From: Mucilaginibacter boryungensis | GTDB lineage: Bacteria; Bacteroidota; Bacteroidia; Sphingobacteriales; Sphingobacteriaceae | NCBI RefSeq assembly: GCF_015221995.1 | Contig: NZ_JADFFM010000002.1 | Location: 1,674,001-1,738,000, forward strand | Length of the DNA: 64,000 nucleotides | Direction: 5' to 3' | In this document: positions 34,460 through 44,934 of the stretch, piece by piece | Numbering within the stretch: the first letter of the stretch is position 1 | How the letters are laid out: every line of letters starts with the position of its first letter | Program-made: the position numbers and the translations under genes | Notes under the pieces: model-generated | What the model was told of the DNA's origin: nothing | What the model saw: the letters and a program-made list of their open reading frames with translations, nothing else | Database searches by the model: none

Positions 34460-34524
34460 AAATATTTTTTATCCGAGCATATGCCGGTTATGCTTCATGC
34501 GTAATAGCGTTAAAAAGCACCTGT

Positions 34525-35715
34525 TTGGAAAATTCCCAACTTAAAGAAATTTTTAGCCGTTACCTCGAGAACCGCTGTACTGCAGCCGAGGTGGAATCGC
34601 TTATCAGCTATTTTAATACGGATAGCAAGGCTTATTTACGCCAGCTTATTACCCATGAATTAGAAACCCCTGAGTTTGAAGGGAATGATGCTCATCTGCA
34701 TATCTTAAGCGATAAAGTTTTAGATAGGCTAAGGCATGTGATTGATAAGGATCAAGTTGTAGTACAGGTACGAAAACAAAAAAGCCTTTGGCCGCGCATA
34801 GCTGTGGCAGCGACGGTATTACTGGCTCTCAGCGTATCAGTTTATTTTATTACCCGAAAAAATGAAGTTGCGCCGCCGCGTTTGGTAGCCAAACATGTAA
34901 TGCAGCACGATATTGCCCCAGGAGGCAACAAAGCTGTACTGATCCTTTCCAACGGTAAACAAATTAACCTTACTAACGCCCAAAACGGCCAGCTGGCTAA
35001 GGAAGCTAATGCTGTGATTAATAAAACAGCCGACGGTAAAGTCATTTATAAATCGGACCATAATGCCGCTGTTGAGGAGGTGACTTATAATACCTTAAAA
35101 ACCCCACGCGGCGGCAAATTTGACCTTACATTAGCCGACGGTACACGTGTGTGGTTAAATGCGGCATCATCCATCACTTATCCATCCGCATTTACAGGTA
35201 ACAGCAGGCAGGTAGAAATAACCGGCGAGGCTTATTTCGAAGTGGTACACAATGCTGCTAAGCCGTTTCGCGTACGTGTAGCTGGGCAAACAATTGAAGA
35301 TTTGGGCACCCAATTCAATGTCAACGCCTATAGCGATGAACCTAATATTAAAGCCACTTTGCTTGAGGGCAGTATCAGGTTAACTAACAAAAGTAGTGAC
35401 CTAACCTTAAAACCTGGTCAGCAAGCTATTGTGCAACCTAACCAAACCATTAAACTGGATGAGAATGCCGATACAGAAGAAGCAGTTGCCTGGCACAAAG
35501 GTATGTTCGAGTTTCACGATGCCAGTATAGAAACCGTAATGCGGCAGTTGGCCCGCTGGTACGATGTGGATGTGAGTTATGAAGGTAAAATACCGCAGCG
35601 GCAGTTCTCAGGTAAAATATATCGCAATACCAGCGCGCTAAAAGTATCGGATATTTTAAGCTATAAACAAATACATTTTAGACTGGAAGGACGAAAAATC
35701 ATTGTAACACCATAA
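34525..35715 (+). CDS. FecR-family anti-sigma factor
   Basis: A single-pass inner membrane anti-sigma factor of 396 residues. It has an N-terminal cytoplasmic domain (ENSQLKEIFSRYLENRCTAAEVESLI), one membrane helix at about 92-110 and a periplasmic FecR domain (TPRGGKFDLTLADGTRVWLNAASSI, GEAYFEVVHNAAKPFRVRVAG). A C-terminal DUF4974/STN-like domain (FEFHDASIETVMRQLARWYDVDVSYEG) follows. It should bind the SusC STN domain and hold the preceding sigma factor. The start appears to be TTG at 34525; no nearby ATG is in frame. Confidence 0.92.
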   Translation: MENSQLKEIFSRYLENRCTAAEVESLISYFNTDSKAYLRQLITHELETPEFEGNDAHLHILSDKVLDRLRHVIDKDQVVVQVRKQKSLWPRIAVAATVLLALSVSVYFITRKNEVAPPRLVAKHVMQHDIAPGGNKAVLILSNGKQINLTNAQNGQLAKEANAVINKTADGKVIYKSDHNAAVEEVTYNTLKTPRGGKFDLTLADGTRVWLNAASSITYPSAFTGNSRQVEITGEAYFEVVHNAAKPFRVRVAGQTIEDLGTQFNVNAYSDEPNIKATLLEGSIRLTNKSSDLTLKPGQQAIVQPNQTIKLDENADTEEAVAWHKGMFEFHDASIETVMRQLARWYDVDVSYEGKIPQRQFSGKIYRNTSALKVSDILSYKQIHFRLEGRKIIVTP

Positions 35716-35740
35716 ACTTAACCAATATAAACAGCACCAT

Positions 35741-35770
35741 ATGAGAGAACATTTACAATATCGGCGTTAA
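35741..35770 (+). other. Possible nine-codon leader frame before susC
   Basis: ATG AGA GAA ... CGT TAA encodes MREHLQYRR, starting 26 bases after the fecR stop and 146 bases before susC. It may be chance, or a short translated leader. A hairpin with CCCG/CGGG arms lies near 35848-35865. Confidence 0.2.
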
Positions 35771-35916
35771 TACGCAGCAGGGCGCTCAAAAAAAAACCGC
35801 AGAAGTGAGTCGAAGCACATCTACGGCAATATTTGGGTCAACCCTTTTCCCGATAGCAACCGGGATAAATAATTGGCGAACTATTTCAAGTCATTAACCC
35901 AAACTTTACAAAAGTA

Positions 35917-38900
35917 ATGAAATTTTATGTTTTTACTAAAGCTATGCCCAAGGTGTGGCTCCCTCCTAAATTATTGATGGTGATGAAATTAACTACCCTT
36001 TTCCTTGTTTTGGCATTGGTGCAGGTTAGCGCAAAAAGTTTCAGTCAGCGTATTACGCTCGATGAAAATAACGCGCCATTAAAAAAGGTATTAAGAGCCA
36101 TTGAATCGCAGTCTGGCTATGTGTTCTTTTACGATTCAAAAGACGTTAAGCAAAAAGTTAATATCCATATTAGTGATGCTTCCATTGAAGACGCATTGAC
36201 CGAATGTTTCAAAAACATCGCGCTAAGCTATAAAATAGTGGATAAAACTATTTTACTGCAGCAAAGGCCGGTTACCGCCGCAATGGCTGAAGCCGCTTTT
36301 GCCCCTATTACCGTGCGGGGCAAGGTTATAGACAGCAAGGGGGTGCCTTTAATCGGTGCTACTATACGTTCAAAAAAATCGAACAAAGCTGTGGTTGCCG
36401 ATGTGAACGGTACGTTTGAGATCAAAGACATCCCGGCTGATGATATTTTATTGATCACTTATACGGGGTATGTTTCAAAGGAGATTGCCGCTAACGATCC
36501 CAGTTTAAGTAATGTGGTATTGCTGGAAGATATCAAGGCGGTAAATGAAGTAGTGGTAGTAGGTTACGGCACACAAAAAAGAGTGAACTTAACCGGCGCT
36601 GTCGCCCAAATATCAAGTGAGGATCTGGGTTATCATCCAACCCCAAATATTGCCAATTCTTTGCAGGGGTTATTACCGGGTTTAAATATCCAGGCCAATA
36701 CGGGTAATCCGGGCGATAAACCCGATATCAATATTCGTGGCTTTAATTCGGTAAACGGTGGCTCACCGTTGATATTGATTGATGGTATACAAGGCGATAT
36801 CGACCGAGTAAACCCGCTGGACGTCGAAACGGTAACCGTTTTAAAGGATGCGGCTTCGGCTGCGATTTATGGTGCCCGCGGTTCTTTTGGTGTGATATTG
36901 ATTACCACCAAAAAAGGCAAAGCTGGTAATACAGTGGTTAACTATACCAATAACTTTGGCCGCACCACGCCAATTGTGCGCACCGATTATATCTCTGACC
37001 CGTACGAATACGGCAAAATCGTCGATGCTTTCTTATCAGGGTATAATGGCACTAATTACACCAACTATACCGATGCCGATTACGCCAAAGAGCGCCAGGT
37101 AGCCGATGGTACTTTAGCGCCTTTTAACGAAAAGCAAGCCGATGGTAGCTACAAATTTTTTGGTAAAACCAATTGGTACGATATGCTTTTCAGGAAATGG
37201 CAGCCATCGCAAACACACAATCTTTCTATTTCAGGGGGTAACGATAAGGTGCAGGGCTATTTATCGGGCCGGGCTTACAATGTTGGTACCATACAGGCTA
37301 ATGTTGACGCTAAGCTTATTAAATACAATATCAAAGGCAACTTGAACTACAACATTAACAAATGGCTCAGCATTTCTGACAACATACAGGTAAGCACCGC
37401 CGACATGACGGAATATGGCGGTTCTAAAGCAGGCTATGTTAGTTCAACCGGCATTTACAATGGTAATACTTATTACTTTTTATTCCCGTTTATGCCCAGC
37501 AGTATAGATGGCGTACCTTACGATTTTAACGGTTATGGCGAAGTTGCCGCTTTGGGCGATAAAAGCAGCTTTCAAAAAACTTATTCAGAGCAATTTGTAA
37601 ATACGCTTAGCGCGCGTTTAACACCAATTAAAGACCTGGTGTTTAACTTTGACTATAGCAATACAGTTAATCACGCCGCTGTTACCACACGCGAAAACCC
37701 TATTACTTATTTAACTACCCTAAAAGCGAATTTACAGACGGTAGGTTTAAACACCCTCACCGAACAGCGTAACCGCAACTATTACAATGCGCTGAACATA
37801 TATGGTACTTACAGCAAAAGCTTATTTAATGATGCCCATCATTTTAAATTGCTATTGGGTTACAACCAGGAAGACTTTAGTGCCGATAACATTACCGCCG
37901 AACAGGGAAACTTACTGGTAAGCAATTTATCAAGTTTGAACCTGGGTACTAACTTATTGCAGGCGACAGGAAATGGCAGCCTTTGGGCTATTCGGGGATA
38001 CTTTGGCCGGTTTAATTACGATTATAAAAACAAATATTTATTAGAAATTAACGGCCGGTATGATGGGTCTTCCCGCTTCCCCATAACCAGTCGCTATGGT
38101 TTCTTCCCATCGGTATCAGCCGGTTGGTACGTTAGTCACGAAGGTTTTTTCAAACCATTGCAAAAGGCTATCGGTTCGTTAAAACTGAGGGGATCATATG
38201 GCCAGTTGGGTAACCAGAACATCGACCTGTATACCTTCTCGCAAATCCTTTCGGCCGGCCAAACTTTTTGGTTAGCTAACGGAGCAAAACTTAACTATGT
38301 AGGCGCCCCTGCGCCATTGCCAAGTGTGGTAACCTGGGAGAATTCAAAAACGATAGATTTTGGTGCCGACCTTGGCTTATTTAACGATCATTTTAATGTG
38401 TCGTTCGATTGGTATGAGAAAAACGTATCGGGTATGTATGTTCCCGGCCAACCGTTGCCATCGGTTTTCGGAGCTTCAGAGCCCAAAGAAAATATTGCCA
38501 GCCTGCGCGATAGAGGGTTCGAGCTACAATTAAGCTACAATACCAACTTTGATTTGGCTGGTTCTCCGTTGCGCCTTAAAACCACATTCAGCCTTTACAA
38601 CTTTGTAGGTGTAATAACGAAATATCCTAACCCAAGCGGCTTAATGAGCGCATTTTATGAAGGCCAGAAATTAGGCGATATTTATGGCTACCACATTGAT
38701 GGACAGTTCCAATCGGACGCGGAGGCGGCAGCCTATCAGGCTAAGTTTGTAAACCCGGCAACATCATTAGGCCAAGTATACAACTACGAGATAAACATTG
38801 TGCAAAACGCACAATGGAAAGGCCTGCATGCCGGTGATATTAAATACGTAGATGTTAATGGTGACGGTGCTATCAATAAAGGTAAAAACACCGTTGCCGA

Positions 38901-39504
38901 TCATGGCGACCTGGTTAAAATCGGTAACGTAATGCCTAAATTTCCGTTCGGCTTTAACTTCAGCGCCGATTGGAAAAATTTTGATGTGATGGTAGCAGGT
39001 ACAGGTGTTATGCACCAGGATTGGTATCCAACCGGTGATATTTACTGGGGGCCATACGAAAGGCCATATCTTTCATTTATCCGTAAAGACTTAATCACCA
39101 ATGCCTGGACGCCAGAGAATCCCGGTAATACTTATCCGCAGGCGGTAAGGGGCTATGCTTCATTAGGCACTTTACGGTCATTGGGCGAGATTAACGACTA
39201 TTACCTGACCAATGTAGGTTATTTACGGGTGAAAAACCTAACCATAGGCTACACCTTCCCCTTAAAGCTGACCAAAAAAGCTGGCATTGATAGGTTACGT
39301 GTATACTTCACTGGCGAAAACCTATTTACCTGGAGCTTTGGCGGCCTTACAAAATACATCGACCCGGAAACTGCAGGCTCGGGCATTGATTATTCAAGTC
39401 CACAAAACGTGTATACCAGTGCCAGTTCGGGTGCAATAGCCCGTGCCGGCGAATCTTATCCGTTAGGCAAAGTTTATTCACTTGGTTTAAGCATTACTTT
39501 ATAA
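35917..39504 (+). CDS. SusC/RagA-family TonB-dependent transporter with STN domain
   Basis: An outer membrane importer of oligosaccharides or other large nutrients, 1195 residues. After a long signal peptide comes an STN (secretin/TonB N-terminal) signalling domain (about 45-105) that contacts FecR. Then follow a carboxypeptidase-like regulatory domain (VRGKVIDSKGVPLIGATIRSKKSNKAVVADVNG), the TonB box/plug (NEVVVVGYGTQKRVNLTGAV; TVLKDAASAAIYGARGSFGVILITTKKG) and a 22-strand barrel. Length is full. It is a transducer-type SusC, so expression of the locus is likely induced by its own substrate. The SusD gene starts 11 bases later. Confidence 0.96.
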   Translation: MKFYVFTKAMPKVWLPPKLLMVMKLTTLFLVLALVQVSAKSFSQRITLDENNAPLKKVLRAIESQSGYVFFYDSKDVKQKVNIHISDASIEDALTECFKNIALSYKIVDKTILLQQRPVTAAMAEAAFAPITVRGKVIDSKGVPLIGATIRSKKSNKAVVADVNGTFEIKDIPADDILLITYTGYVSKEIAANDPSLSNVVLLEDIKAVNEVVVVGYGTQKRVNLTGAVAQISSEDLGYHPTPNIANSLQGLLPGLNIQANTGNPGDKPDINIRGFNSVNGGSPLILIDGIQGDIDRVNPLDVETVTVLKDAASAAIYGARGSFGVILITTKKGKAGNTVVNYTNNFGRTTPIVRTDYISDPYEYGKIVDAFLSGYNGTNYTNYTDADYAKERQVADGTLAPFNEKQADGSYKFFGKTNWYDMLFRKWQPSQTHNLSISGGNDKVQGYLSGRAYNVGTIQANVDAKLIKYNIKGNLNYNINKWLSISDNIQVSTADMTEYGGSKAGYVSSTGIYNGNTYYFLFPFMPSSIDGVPYDFNGYGEVAALGDKSSFQKTYSEQFVNTLSARLTPIKDLVFNFDYSNTVNHAAVTTRENPITYLTTLKANLQTVGLNTLTEQRNRNYYNALNIYGTYSKSLFNDAHHFKLLLGYNQEDFSADNITAEQGNLLVSNLSSLNLGTNLLQATGNGSLWAIRGYFGRFNYDYKNKYLLEINGRYDGSSRFPITSRYGFFPSVSAGWYVSHEGFFKPLQKAIGSLKLRGSYGQLGNQNIDLYTFSQILSAGQTFWLANGAKLNYVGAPAPLPSVVTWENSKTIDFGADLGLFNDHFNVSFDWYEKNVSGMYVPGQPLPSVFGASEPKENIASLRDRGFELQLSYNTNFDLAGSPLRLKTTFSLYNFVGVITKYPNPSGLMSAFYEGQKLGDIYGYHIDGQFQSDAEAAAYQAKFVNPATSLGQVYNYEINIVQNAQWKGLHAGDIKYVDVNGDGAINKGKNTVADHGDLVKIGNVMPKFPFGFNFSADWKNFDVMVAGTGVMHQDWYPTGDIYWGPYERPYLSFIRKDLITNAWTPENPGNTYPQAVRGYASLGTLRSLGEINDYYLTNVGYLRVKNLTIGYTFPLKLTKKAGIDRLRVYFTGENLFTWSFGGLTKYIDPETAGSGIDYSSPQNVYTSASSGAIARAGESYPLGKVYSLGLSITL

Positions 39505-39515
39505 CCTTAAAAAAG

Positions 39516-41279
39516 ATGAAAAAGAAGATATACATGGCATTAATTGGTTTAATTACCATTGGCGCCGTAAGCTGTAAAAAAGACTACCTTAATGTAACAC
39601 CACCTGATAAAATAGACGCACAGACGTTTTTTAACAATGCTACGGACCTGCAGGTGTACACAAACGATTTTTATGACCTGGTACCGGTTTCGTCGGGACT
39701 TGTATATACTGTTTACACAGATGATGCATCGTCTGACAACATATTGCCCCTGCTGGCTACCGACCGTGTAAAAGGCGCCCGGGTTACGCCTGTAGCGCGT
39801 GGATCAGGCGGTTGGAATTTTGCCGCTTTACGTTCGATAAACTATTTTCTGGCAAATTATGGTAAATGTCCCGATGCTGCTGCAAAGCAAAAATATGGCG
39901 GTATAGCCCGCTATTTCAGAGCATATTTTTATTACGATAAGGTAAAAACTTTTGGCGATGTACCCCTATACACACATGTGTTAACTGCGGATGACCCAGA
40001 TCTTTACCGTGCACGTGATTCACGCACGGTGGTGATGGATACCGTGCTGGCCGATATTAACTACGCTATTGCCAACATCCCTAAAACTGTGCAGGTTAAC
40101 ACCATTACCGGGTACACCGCATTGGCTTTAAAAGCCCGCATTTGTTTGTTTGAGGGTACGTGGCGCAAATATCATGGTATTGCCAATTATCAAACCATGC
40201 TTAACGAAGCTGTTTCGGCTGCCGATGCATTGATCAGTTCGGGGGCTTACAAACTATATACAGCTGGTGGCCCGGCTACCGCCTACCGAGATTACTTTGC
40301 CCGTATAGATCAGGATGCTACAGAAACAATCTTAGCGCGGGATTATAACAAAACTTTTCCGCCCACAAACGGTGTAAACTATTTTATGACCTCGGCTACC
40401 GGTGGCGCCTACGGGATCCCTAAGGATATGATAAACACCTACCTGATGAAAGATGGCACACGTTTTACAGACATCCCTAATTATCAAACCAAGCAATTTT
40501 ACGATGAAATGCAAAATCGCGACCCGCGCCTGACCCAAACCACCGCCGGCCCCGACTTTGCGGCCTACGGCGAAACCGCTCGCGAGCCTGTTAATTTGAG
40601 CATTACTACTACCGGTTACCGGGTTATTAAAGCGCTTTCAACACGTGATCAATGGGTGTCTAACGGAGGTTACGCAGACTTTATCTTATTCAGATACGCT
40701 GAAGCCTTATTGGTTTATGCTGAGGCGAAAGCTGAATTGGGCACTTTAACCCAGGCCGATCTGGATAAATCTGTGAACTTACTGCGTGCGCGCGCCGGCA
40801 TGCCAAACATGAACATGGCTGCGGCAAATGCCAGTCCCGACCCATTTTTGCTGACCCAGTATCCTAACGTAGATAAGGGTGCGAATAAAGGGGTTATTTT
40901 GGAAATCCGTCGTGAACGCCGCATTGAAATGTTTAACGAAGGCCTGCGCTGGGATGACCTGATGCGCTGGAAAGAAGGTAAAAAAATAGAACAGCCGCTA
41001 TTAGGCATCTATTTTCCAAGCCTGGGAGCGTTTGATTTTAATAACGATGGCAAAACCGATGTTTACCTGCACAATGGCAACGCATCCGGCGCACCGACTG
41101 GCACATCCAGCATTGTTAACGTCACGCAAAAAGCGCTTACCAATGGCACCTCGGGCAATTTCTTCCCACTAAAAGGTATCACCATTACTTTTGATGAGAA
41201 TAAGGATTATTTATACCCTATACCATCTGAAGATATTACGTTAAACCCCAAAATTGTTCAAAACCCTGGTTGGAAATAG
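39516..41279 (+). CDS. SusD/RagB-family substrate-binding lipoprotein
   Basis: A surface lipoprotein that caps the SusC barrel and captures the glycan. The 587-residue protein has a lipobox GAVSC (Cys at about 20), an N-terminal SusD-like domain (RSINYFLANYGKCPDAAAKQKYGGIARYFRAYFYYDKVKTFGDVPLYTHVL) and a C-terminal RagB domain. The latter includes the ILEIRRERRIEMFNEGLRWDDLMRWK signature and a KDYLYPIPSEDITLNP ending. It is complete and co-transcribed with SusC. Confidence 0.96.
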   Translation: MKKKIYMALIGLITIGAVSCKKDYLNVTPPDKIDAQTFFNNATDLQVYTNDFYDLVPVSSGLVYTVYTDDASSDNILPLLATDRVKGARVTPVARGSGGWNFAALRSINYFLANYGKCPDAAAKQKYGGIARYFRAYFYYDKVKTFGDVPLYTHVLTADDPDLYRARDSRTVVMDTVLADINYAIANIPKTVQVNTITGYTALALKARICLFEGTWRKYHGIANYQTMLNEAVSAADALISSGAYKLYTAGGPATAYRDYFARIDQDATETILARDYNKTFPPTNGVNYFMTSATGGAYGIPKDMINTYLMKDGTRFTDIPNYQTKQFYDEMQNRDPRLTQTTAGPDFAAYGETAREPVNLSITTTGYRVIKALSTRDQWVSNGGYADFILFRYAEALLVYAEAKAELGTLTQADLDKSVNLLRARAGMPNMNMAAANASPDPFLLTQYPNVDKGANKGVILEIRRERRIEMFNEGLRWDDLMRWKEGKKIEQPLLGIYFPSLGAFDFNNDGKTDVYLHNGNASGAPTGTSSIVNVTQKALTNGTSGNFFPLKGITITFDENKDYLYPIPSEDITLNPKIVQNPGWK

Positions 41280-41429
41280 AATTCCACTCGGGCAATAATC
41301 TTATCCAATTTTAAAGATCACAAACCTTCCTGGTAAAATCCGGGAAGGTTTAAGTAACGCCGCCCAATTAGCCTCTTTCATCAGGTCGAAAACAGGCGCG
41401 AACGGATAACCTATTGTATTAAATTTCAT

Positions 41430-42539
41430 ATGAAACGATCAATCATGTTTGGCATTGGCCGCAAATTAACAGCGACGGCCTTCATTATTTTATTAACCGC
41501 GGTACCTTCCCACCTGCAAGCGCAAGCCAAAAAGCAGGTTTATACTAATGCCGCCACGCTGTATACATCGGGTAAAATGTTTACAACAGTACAACCCTTC
41601 CAACGAGTTGATACCGTTAACTACAAAGCAATGCCGGCTGCTGTTAAACGCTTGTATACCTATTCAGCAGGGTTAGCGGTTTGCTTTAGTACTAATAGTA
41701 CCAGTATTACCGCCAAATGGTGCGTAAACAAACCCGTTACCTACCCCAATCTTACACCAATAGCCAGTAAAGGGTTAGATCTGTATGTACACAAAAATGG
41801 CAAGTGGCAATATTCAGGTGTAGGGCGGCCGGATAAAGATTGTAGCAATGGTGTATTGGTGGAAAATATGGATAACAGCGAAAAAAGTTTCACCCTGTAC
41901 CTGCCCATCTATTCCGAATTGAGCAGTCTTGAAATAGGTATCGACTCGGGTAGTTACATCAAATCGCGCCCCGAAACTAAAAAGCGCGTATTAGTGTATG
42001 GCTCAAGCATTACCGAAGGAGCCTCGGCGAGTCGCCCCGGCTTGGCCTATCCGGCCGCACTATCGCGCCGTTTAGGGTTCGATTTTATAAATGCCGGTGT
42101 CAGTGGTAGTGCAAAAATGGAACCAGCGGTTATAGCTATGCTTAATGATGTTAAAGCTGATGCGTACATATTGGATTGTATCCCCAACTCATCGGATGCG
42201 GTGGTGAAAGAGCGCGCATTGAATATGATCAAAGCCATACAAGCGGCACATCCCGGTAAACCCATCATCATGCTGAACAGCATTGTGCGCGAACAAAGCT
42301 TTGTTGATGCCAAAGTTAATGCTATGGTAAAAGCGCAGAACATGGCCATAGATAGTATTGCCCATAATCTGCTAAAAATTAAAACCAAAGATTTCTATTA
42401 CCTCGATACCAATGGCTTTTTAGGCGACGACCACGAGGGCAGCACCGATGGTATTCATCCGAATGACTTAGGTAGTTTCCGTTTTGTAGAAAAACTGCAA
42501 CCACTTATTGAACCCATACTACGAAAATATTTAAGATAA
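41430..42539 (+). CDS. GxDLY/SGNH-family hydrolase, putative glycan esterase
   Basis: A secreted 369-residue hydrolase with a signal peptide (ending HLQAQA). The N-terminal beta domain contains GLDLYVHKNGKWQYSG, characteristic of the GxDLY family. The SGNH lipase/esterase domain has the nucleophile Ser in VYGSSITEGASASRPG, Gly in NAGVSGS and the Asp-His pair in TDGIHPNDLG. Relatives remove acyl groups from glycans. It sits between SusD and two phosphodiester glycosidases, so deacylation of the imported glycan is the likely job. Confidence 0.88.
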   Translation: MKRSIMFGIGRKLTATAFIILLTAVPSHLQAQAKKQVYTNAATLYTSGKMFTTVQPFQRVDTVNYKAMPAAVKRLYTYSAGLAVCFSTNSTSITAKWCVNKPVTYPNLTPIASKGLDLYVHKNGKWQYSGVGRPDKDCSNGVLVENMDNSEKSFTLYLPIYSELSSLEIGIDSGSYIKSRPETKKRVLVYGSSITEGASASRPGLAYPAALSRRLGFDFINAGVSGSAKMEPAVIAMLNDVKADAYILDCIPNSSDAVVKERALNMIKAIQAAHPGKPIIMLNSIVREQSFVDAKVNAMVKAQNMAIDSIAHNLLKIKTKDFYYLDTNGFLGDDHEGSTDGIHPNDLGSFRFVEKLQPLIEPILRKYLR

Positions 42540-42712
42540 CCCTGCATCTACTAAAAAGGGGGGCCATTAATTAGAACGCACCAGGATCAAATTGTAAACC
42601 AAAGAAAGGAGGTATACCCAAATTACGATCTACCCGGCAGCTAAATAACCAAGCGGCTGCTATATATGTGCACTTATGTTATTAAATCATCTAACACTAA
42701 TTAAAACACCGT

Positions 42713-44857
42713 ATGAAAAATTTTATCTATGTATGTTTTGCATTGGCCATAGGTATGTGCTCGTGCAAAAAACCTTTAAATTCTGTAACACCGGTTGACG
42801 CCACAGGTTCAGCCTTCGGCTCGCCTAAACTTAAAGAAAACGGCATTGTAGCCAGCAACGATTCGGCTTTCTATGTGTCTACTTATGCTGGCACTGCGGG
42901 TACTTATGGTACTACAAACGGCTCCACGCCCTCAACTTCTACCTTCCATACCCCCGAAGGTTTAGCGTTCGATTCGAATGGTAATATGTTTGTTGCCGAC
43001 TGCGGCAATAACCTTATCCGCAAAATCACTCCGGCGGGTGTGGTATCTACGTTTGCGGGGTCAACCACAGCCGGGTTAGTTGATGGCACGGGCACTGCGG
43101 CACGGTTCGATTCGCCTATCAGGATAGCTATCGATGGCTCGAATAACATCTATGTCGCCGACCGCGACAACAACCGTATCCGTAAAATAACCTCAGCAGG
43201 TGTAGTAACAACTATCGCCGGCGGCGGCACAGCCCCCAATTCTTTTAACTTTCCTATCGATGTTGCTGTTACATCGGACGGTTCGACACTTTACGTGGCA
43301 GATGCACATAACAATGTCATTAAAAAAATTGCGCACAGTGGCTCCTCTTATACCACTTCGGTTTACGCCGGATCGGGCACGGCTGGCTTTTTGGCTGGTA
43401 CCGGTACAGCCGCCGAGTTCAATAACCCTTCAGGTGTGGCAATTGATGCTGCCGGTAGCGTTATAGTTGCCGACCGTAATAATAATTGCATCCGTAAAAT
43501 TACAACAGCAAAGGCTGTGTACAGGCTTGCAGGTGTAGCCGGAACAAGTTACGATGTAGACGCCGACAATGGCGTAGCCACTTTCGGCCAGCCTTACGGT
43601 GTAACGGTAGCTAACGATGGCTGTATTTATGTAACCGATATTGGCTACCATCAAATACGCCGTATAAGCAACTCCGGCTCATATGTAAACACGGTTGCAG
43701 GAACAGGTGGCTACAATGGCACTACTGACGGGAGGTTCAATACCAAATTTGACACCCCTACTTCTATAGCTATCGATAACTCAGGTAATTTTTACGTGGC
43801 CGATGCATTTAATCATACCATACGCAAATTAACTCCTGAAACACGTGTTATTCAGTTTACGGAGGGATGGACACCCATGGATACCAGTACCTATGCGGGT
43901 GTTAAATGGTATAGATACCGGGGAAACAGGTTTTATCTGCCAAGCGCTGCAACCAACAAATCGCAAAACATTAACGTGATAGATATTGATTTGAGCGTAA
44001 ATCACCTGGATTTCAAGCATATTGATGTACAGGCTAACCATACCACGGTATCCAATATTATAGGCAGCCCAACCAACGTGATAGCTGCAATGAGTGGTAC
44101 ATTCGCTACAGGTAGTAACGGAAAATTCTGTGCCTATTTGCGCAATAGCGGCACCAGTTATTGGTTGGCTGATTCATGGACGCAGGGGGCAAACGCCGGT
44201 GACCATACACGTTACTGGCATTATCATGATGCTATGTTTTATGTTGATGCTTCTGGCAACCCCGGCATGGAACAAAGCGATATGAACCAGGATCCGTTTA
44301 GCCCGACACTTAGGCCATATATGATGTCTGGGGCACCTTTATTAATCAGAAATAGTGTACCAATTGAAAATAATACGCTACTCAAAACTGATTGGGGGGT
44401 TACCAGCCCCACCACACCTCAGAATTTACGTGATATTATAGCTGCACGTAGTATTGTTGCTTTACCAATAATTAACAATCATATACTGTTGATATGCATT
44501 GATGGGATAGAAATACCTTATGGTGGCACGGCAACAGATGATTGTTACGCGTTAGGTTCAGTTACCGCACCTGCAAGGTACGGCATGACTACAGCCGATG
44601 CGACAGAATTTGTGCAGCGGTTTTTTCATCCAACGTGGGCGATCAATATGGATGGCGGCGGTTCATCAAGCATGTACATGATGGGAGTAACATCCGCTAA
44701 AGAGGGTAACAATGGTGGTGTTTCCGGCGGTATTTCTGTAATTGACTATCCCGACTGGGACGGAAGCTGTAGCGCTATACCCGGTACCCCACACGATCAA
44801 TATTATCAGCAACGAATTACTATGCAGGACGCTATTTGCGTGATAGCCGGTCACTAA
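42713..44857 (+). CDS. NHL-repeat phosphodiester glycosidase (NAGPA domain) fusion
   Basis: A 714-residue exported protein, probably a lipoprotein (MKNFIYVCFALAIGMCSCKK). Residues about 50-375 form five to six NHL repeats, each with a VADxxNNxIRKI-type core and TFAG/TIAG strands, a six-bladed propeller used for binding. Residues about 400-714 form a phosphodiester glycosidase (NAGPA/DUF2233) domain with AAMSGTFAT and WAINMDGGGSSSMYMMG. In animals this fold removes GlcNAc from GlcNAc-1-phospho-6-mannose. The propeller-enzyme fusion is an unusual architecture and may anchor the enzyme on its polymer. Confidence 0.86.
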   Translation: MKNFIYVCFALAIGMCSCKKPLNSVTPVDATGSAFGSPKLKENGIVASNDSAFYVSTYAGTAGTYGTTNGSTPSTSTFHTPEGLAFDSNGNMFVADCGNNLIRKITPAGVVSTFAGSTTAGLVDGTGTAARFDSPIRIAIDGSNNIYVADRDNNRIRKITSAGVVTTIAGGGTAPNSFNFPIDVAVTSDGSTLYVADAHNNVIKKIAHSGSSYTTSVYAGSGTAGFLAGTGTAAEFNNPSGVAIDAAGSVIVADRNNNCIRKITTAKAVYRLAGVAGTSYDVDADNGVATFGQPYGVTVANDGCIYVTDIGYHQIRRISNSGSYVNTVAGTGGYNGTTDGRFNTKFDTPTSIAIDNSGNFYVADAFNHTIRKLTPETRVIQFTEGWTPMDTSTYAGVKWYRYRGNRFYLPSAATNKSQNINVIDIDLSVNHLDFKHIDVQANHTTVSNIIGSPTNVIAAMSGTFATGSNGKFCAYLRNSGTSYWLADSWTQGANAGDHTRYWHYHDAMFYVDASGNPGMEQSDMNQDPFSPTLRPYMMSGAPLLIRNSVPIENNTLLKTDWGVTSPTTPQNLRDIIAARSIVALPIINNHILLICIDGIEIPYGGTATDDCYALGSVTAPARYGMTTADATEFVQRFFHPTWAINMDGGGSSSMYMMGVTSAKEGNNGGVSGGISVIDYPDWDGSCSAIPGTPHDQYYQQRITMQDAICVIAGH

Positions 44858-44867
44858 AACGAATATT

Positions 44868-44896
44868 GGAGCCTCCTGCGCGGGGGCTCCCTTTTT
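44868..44896 (+). terminator. Terminator after the NHL-NAGPA gene
   Basis: GGAGCC (44868-44873) pairs with GGCTCC (44885-44890), followed by CTTTTT. It could partly uncouple the last gene of the locus. Confidence 0.7.
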
Positions 44897-44934
44897 ATCA
44901 TTATGTTTATATCTTCCATTATTTAAGTACGTCT

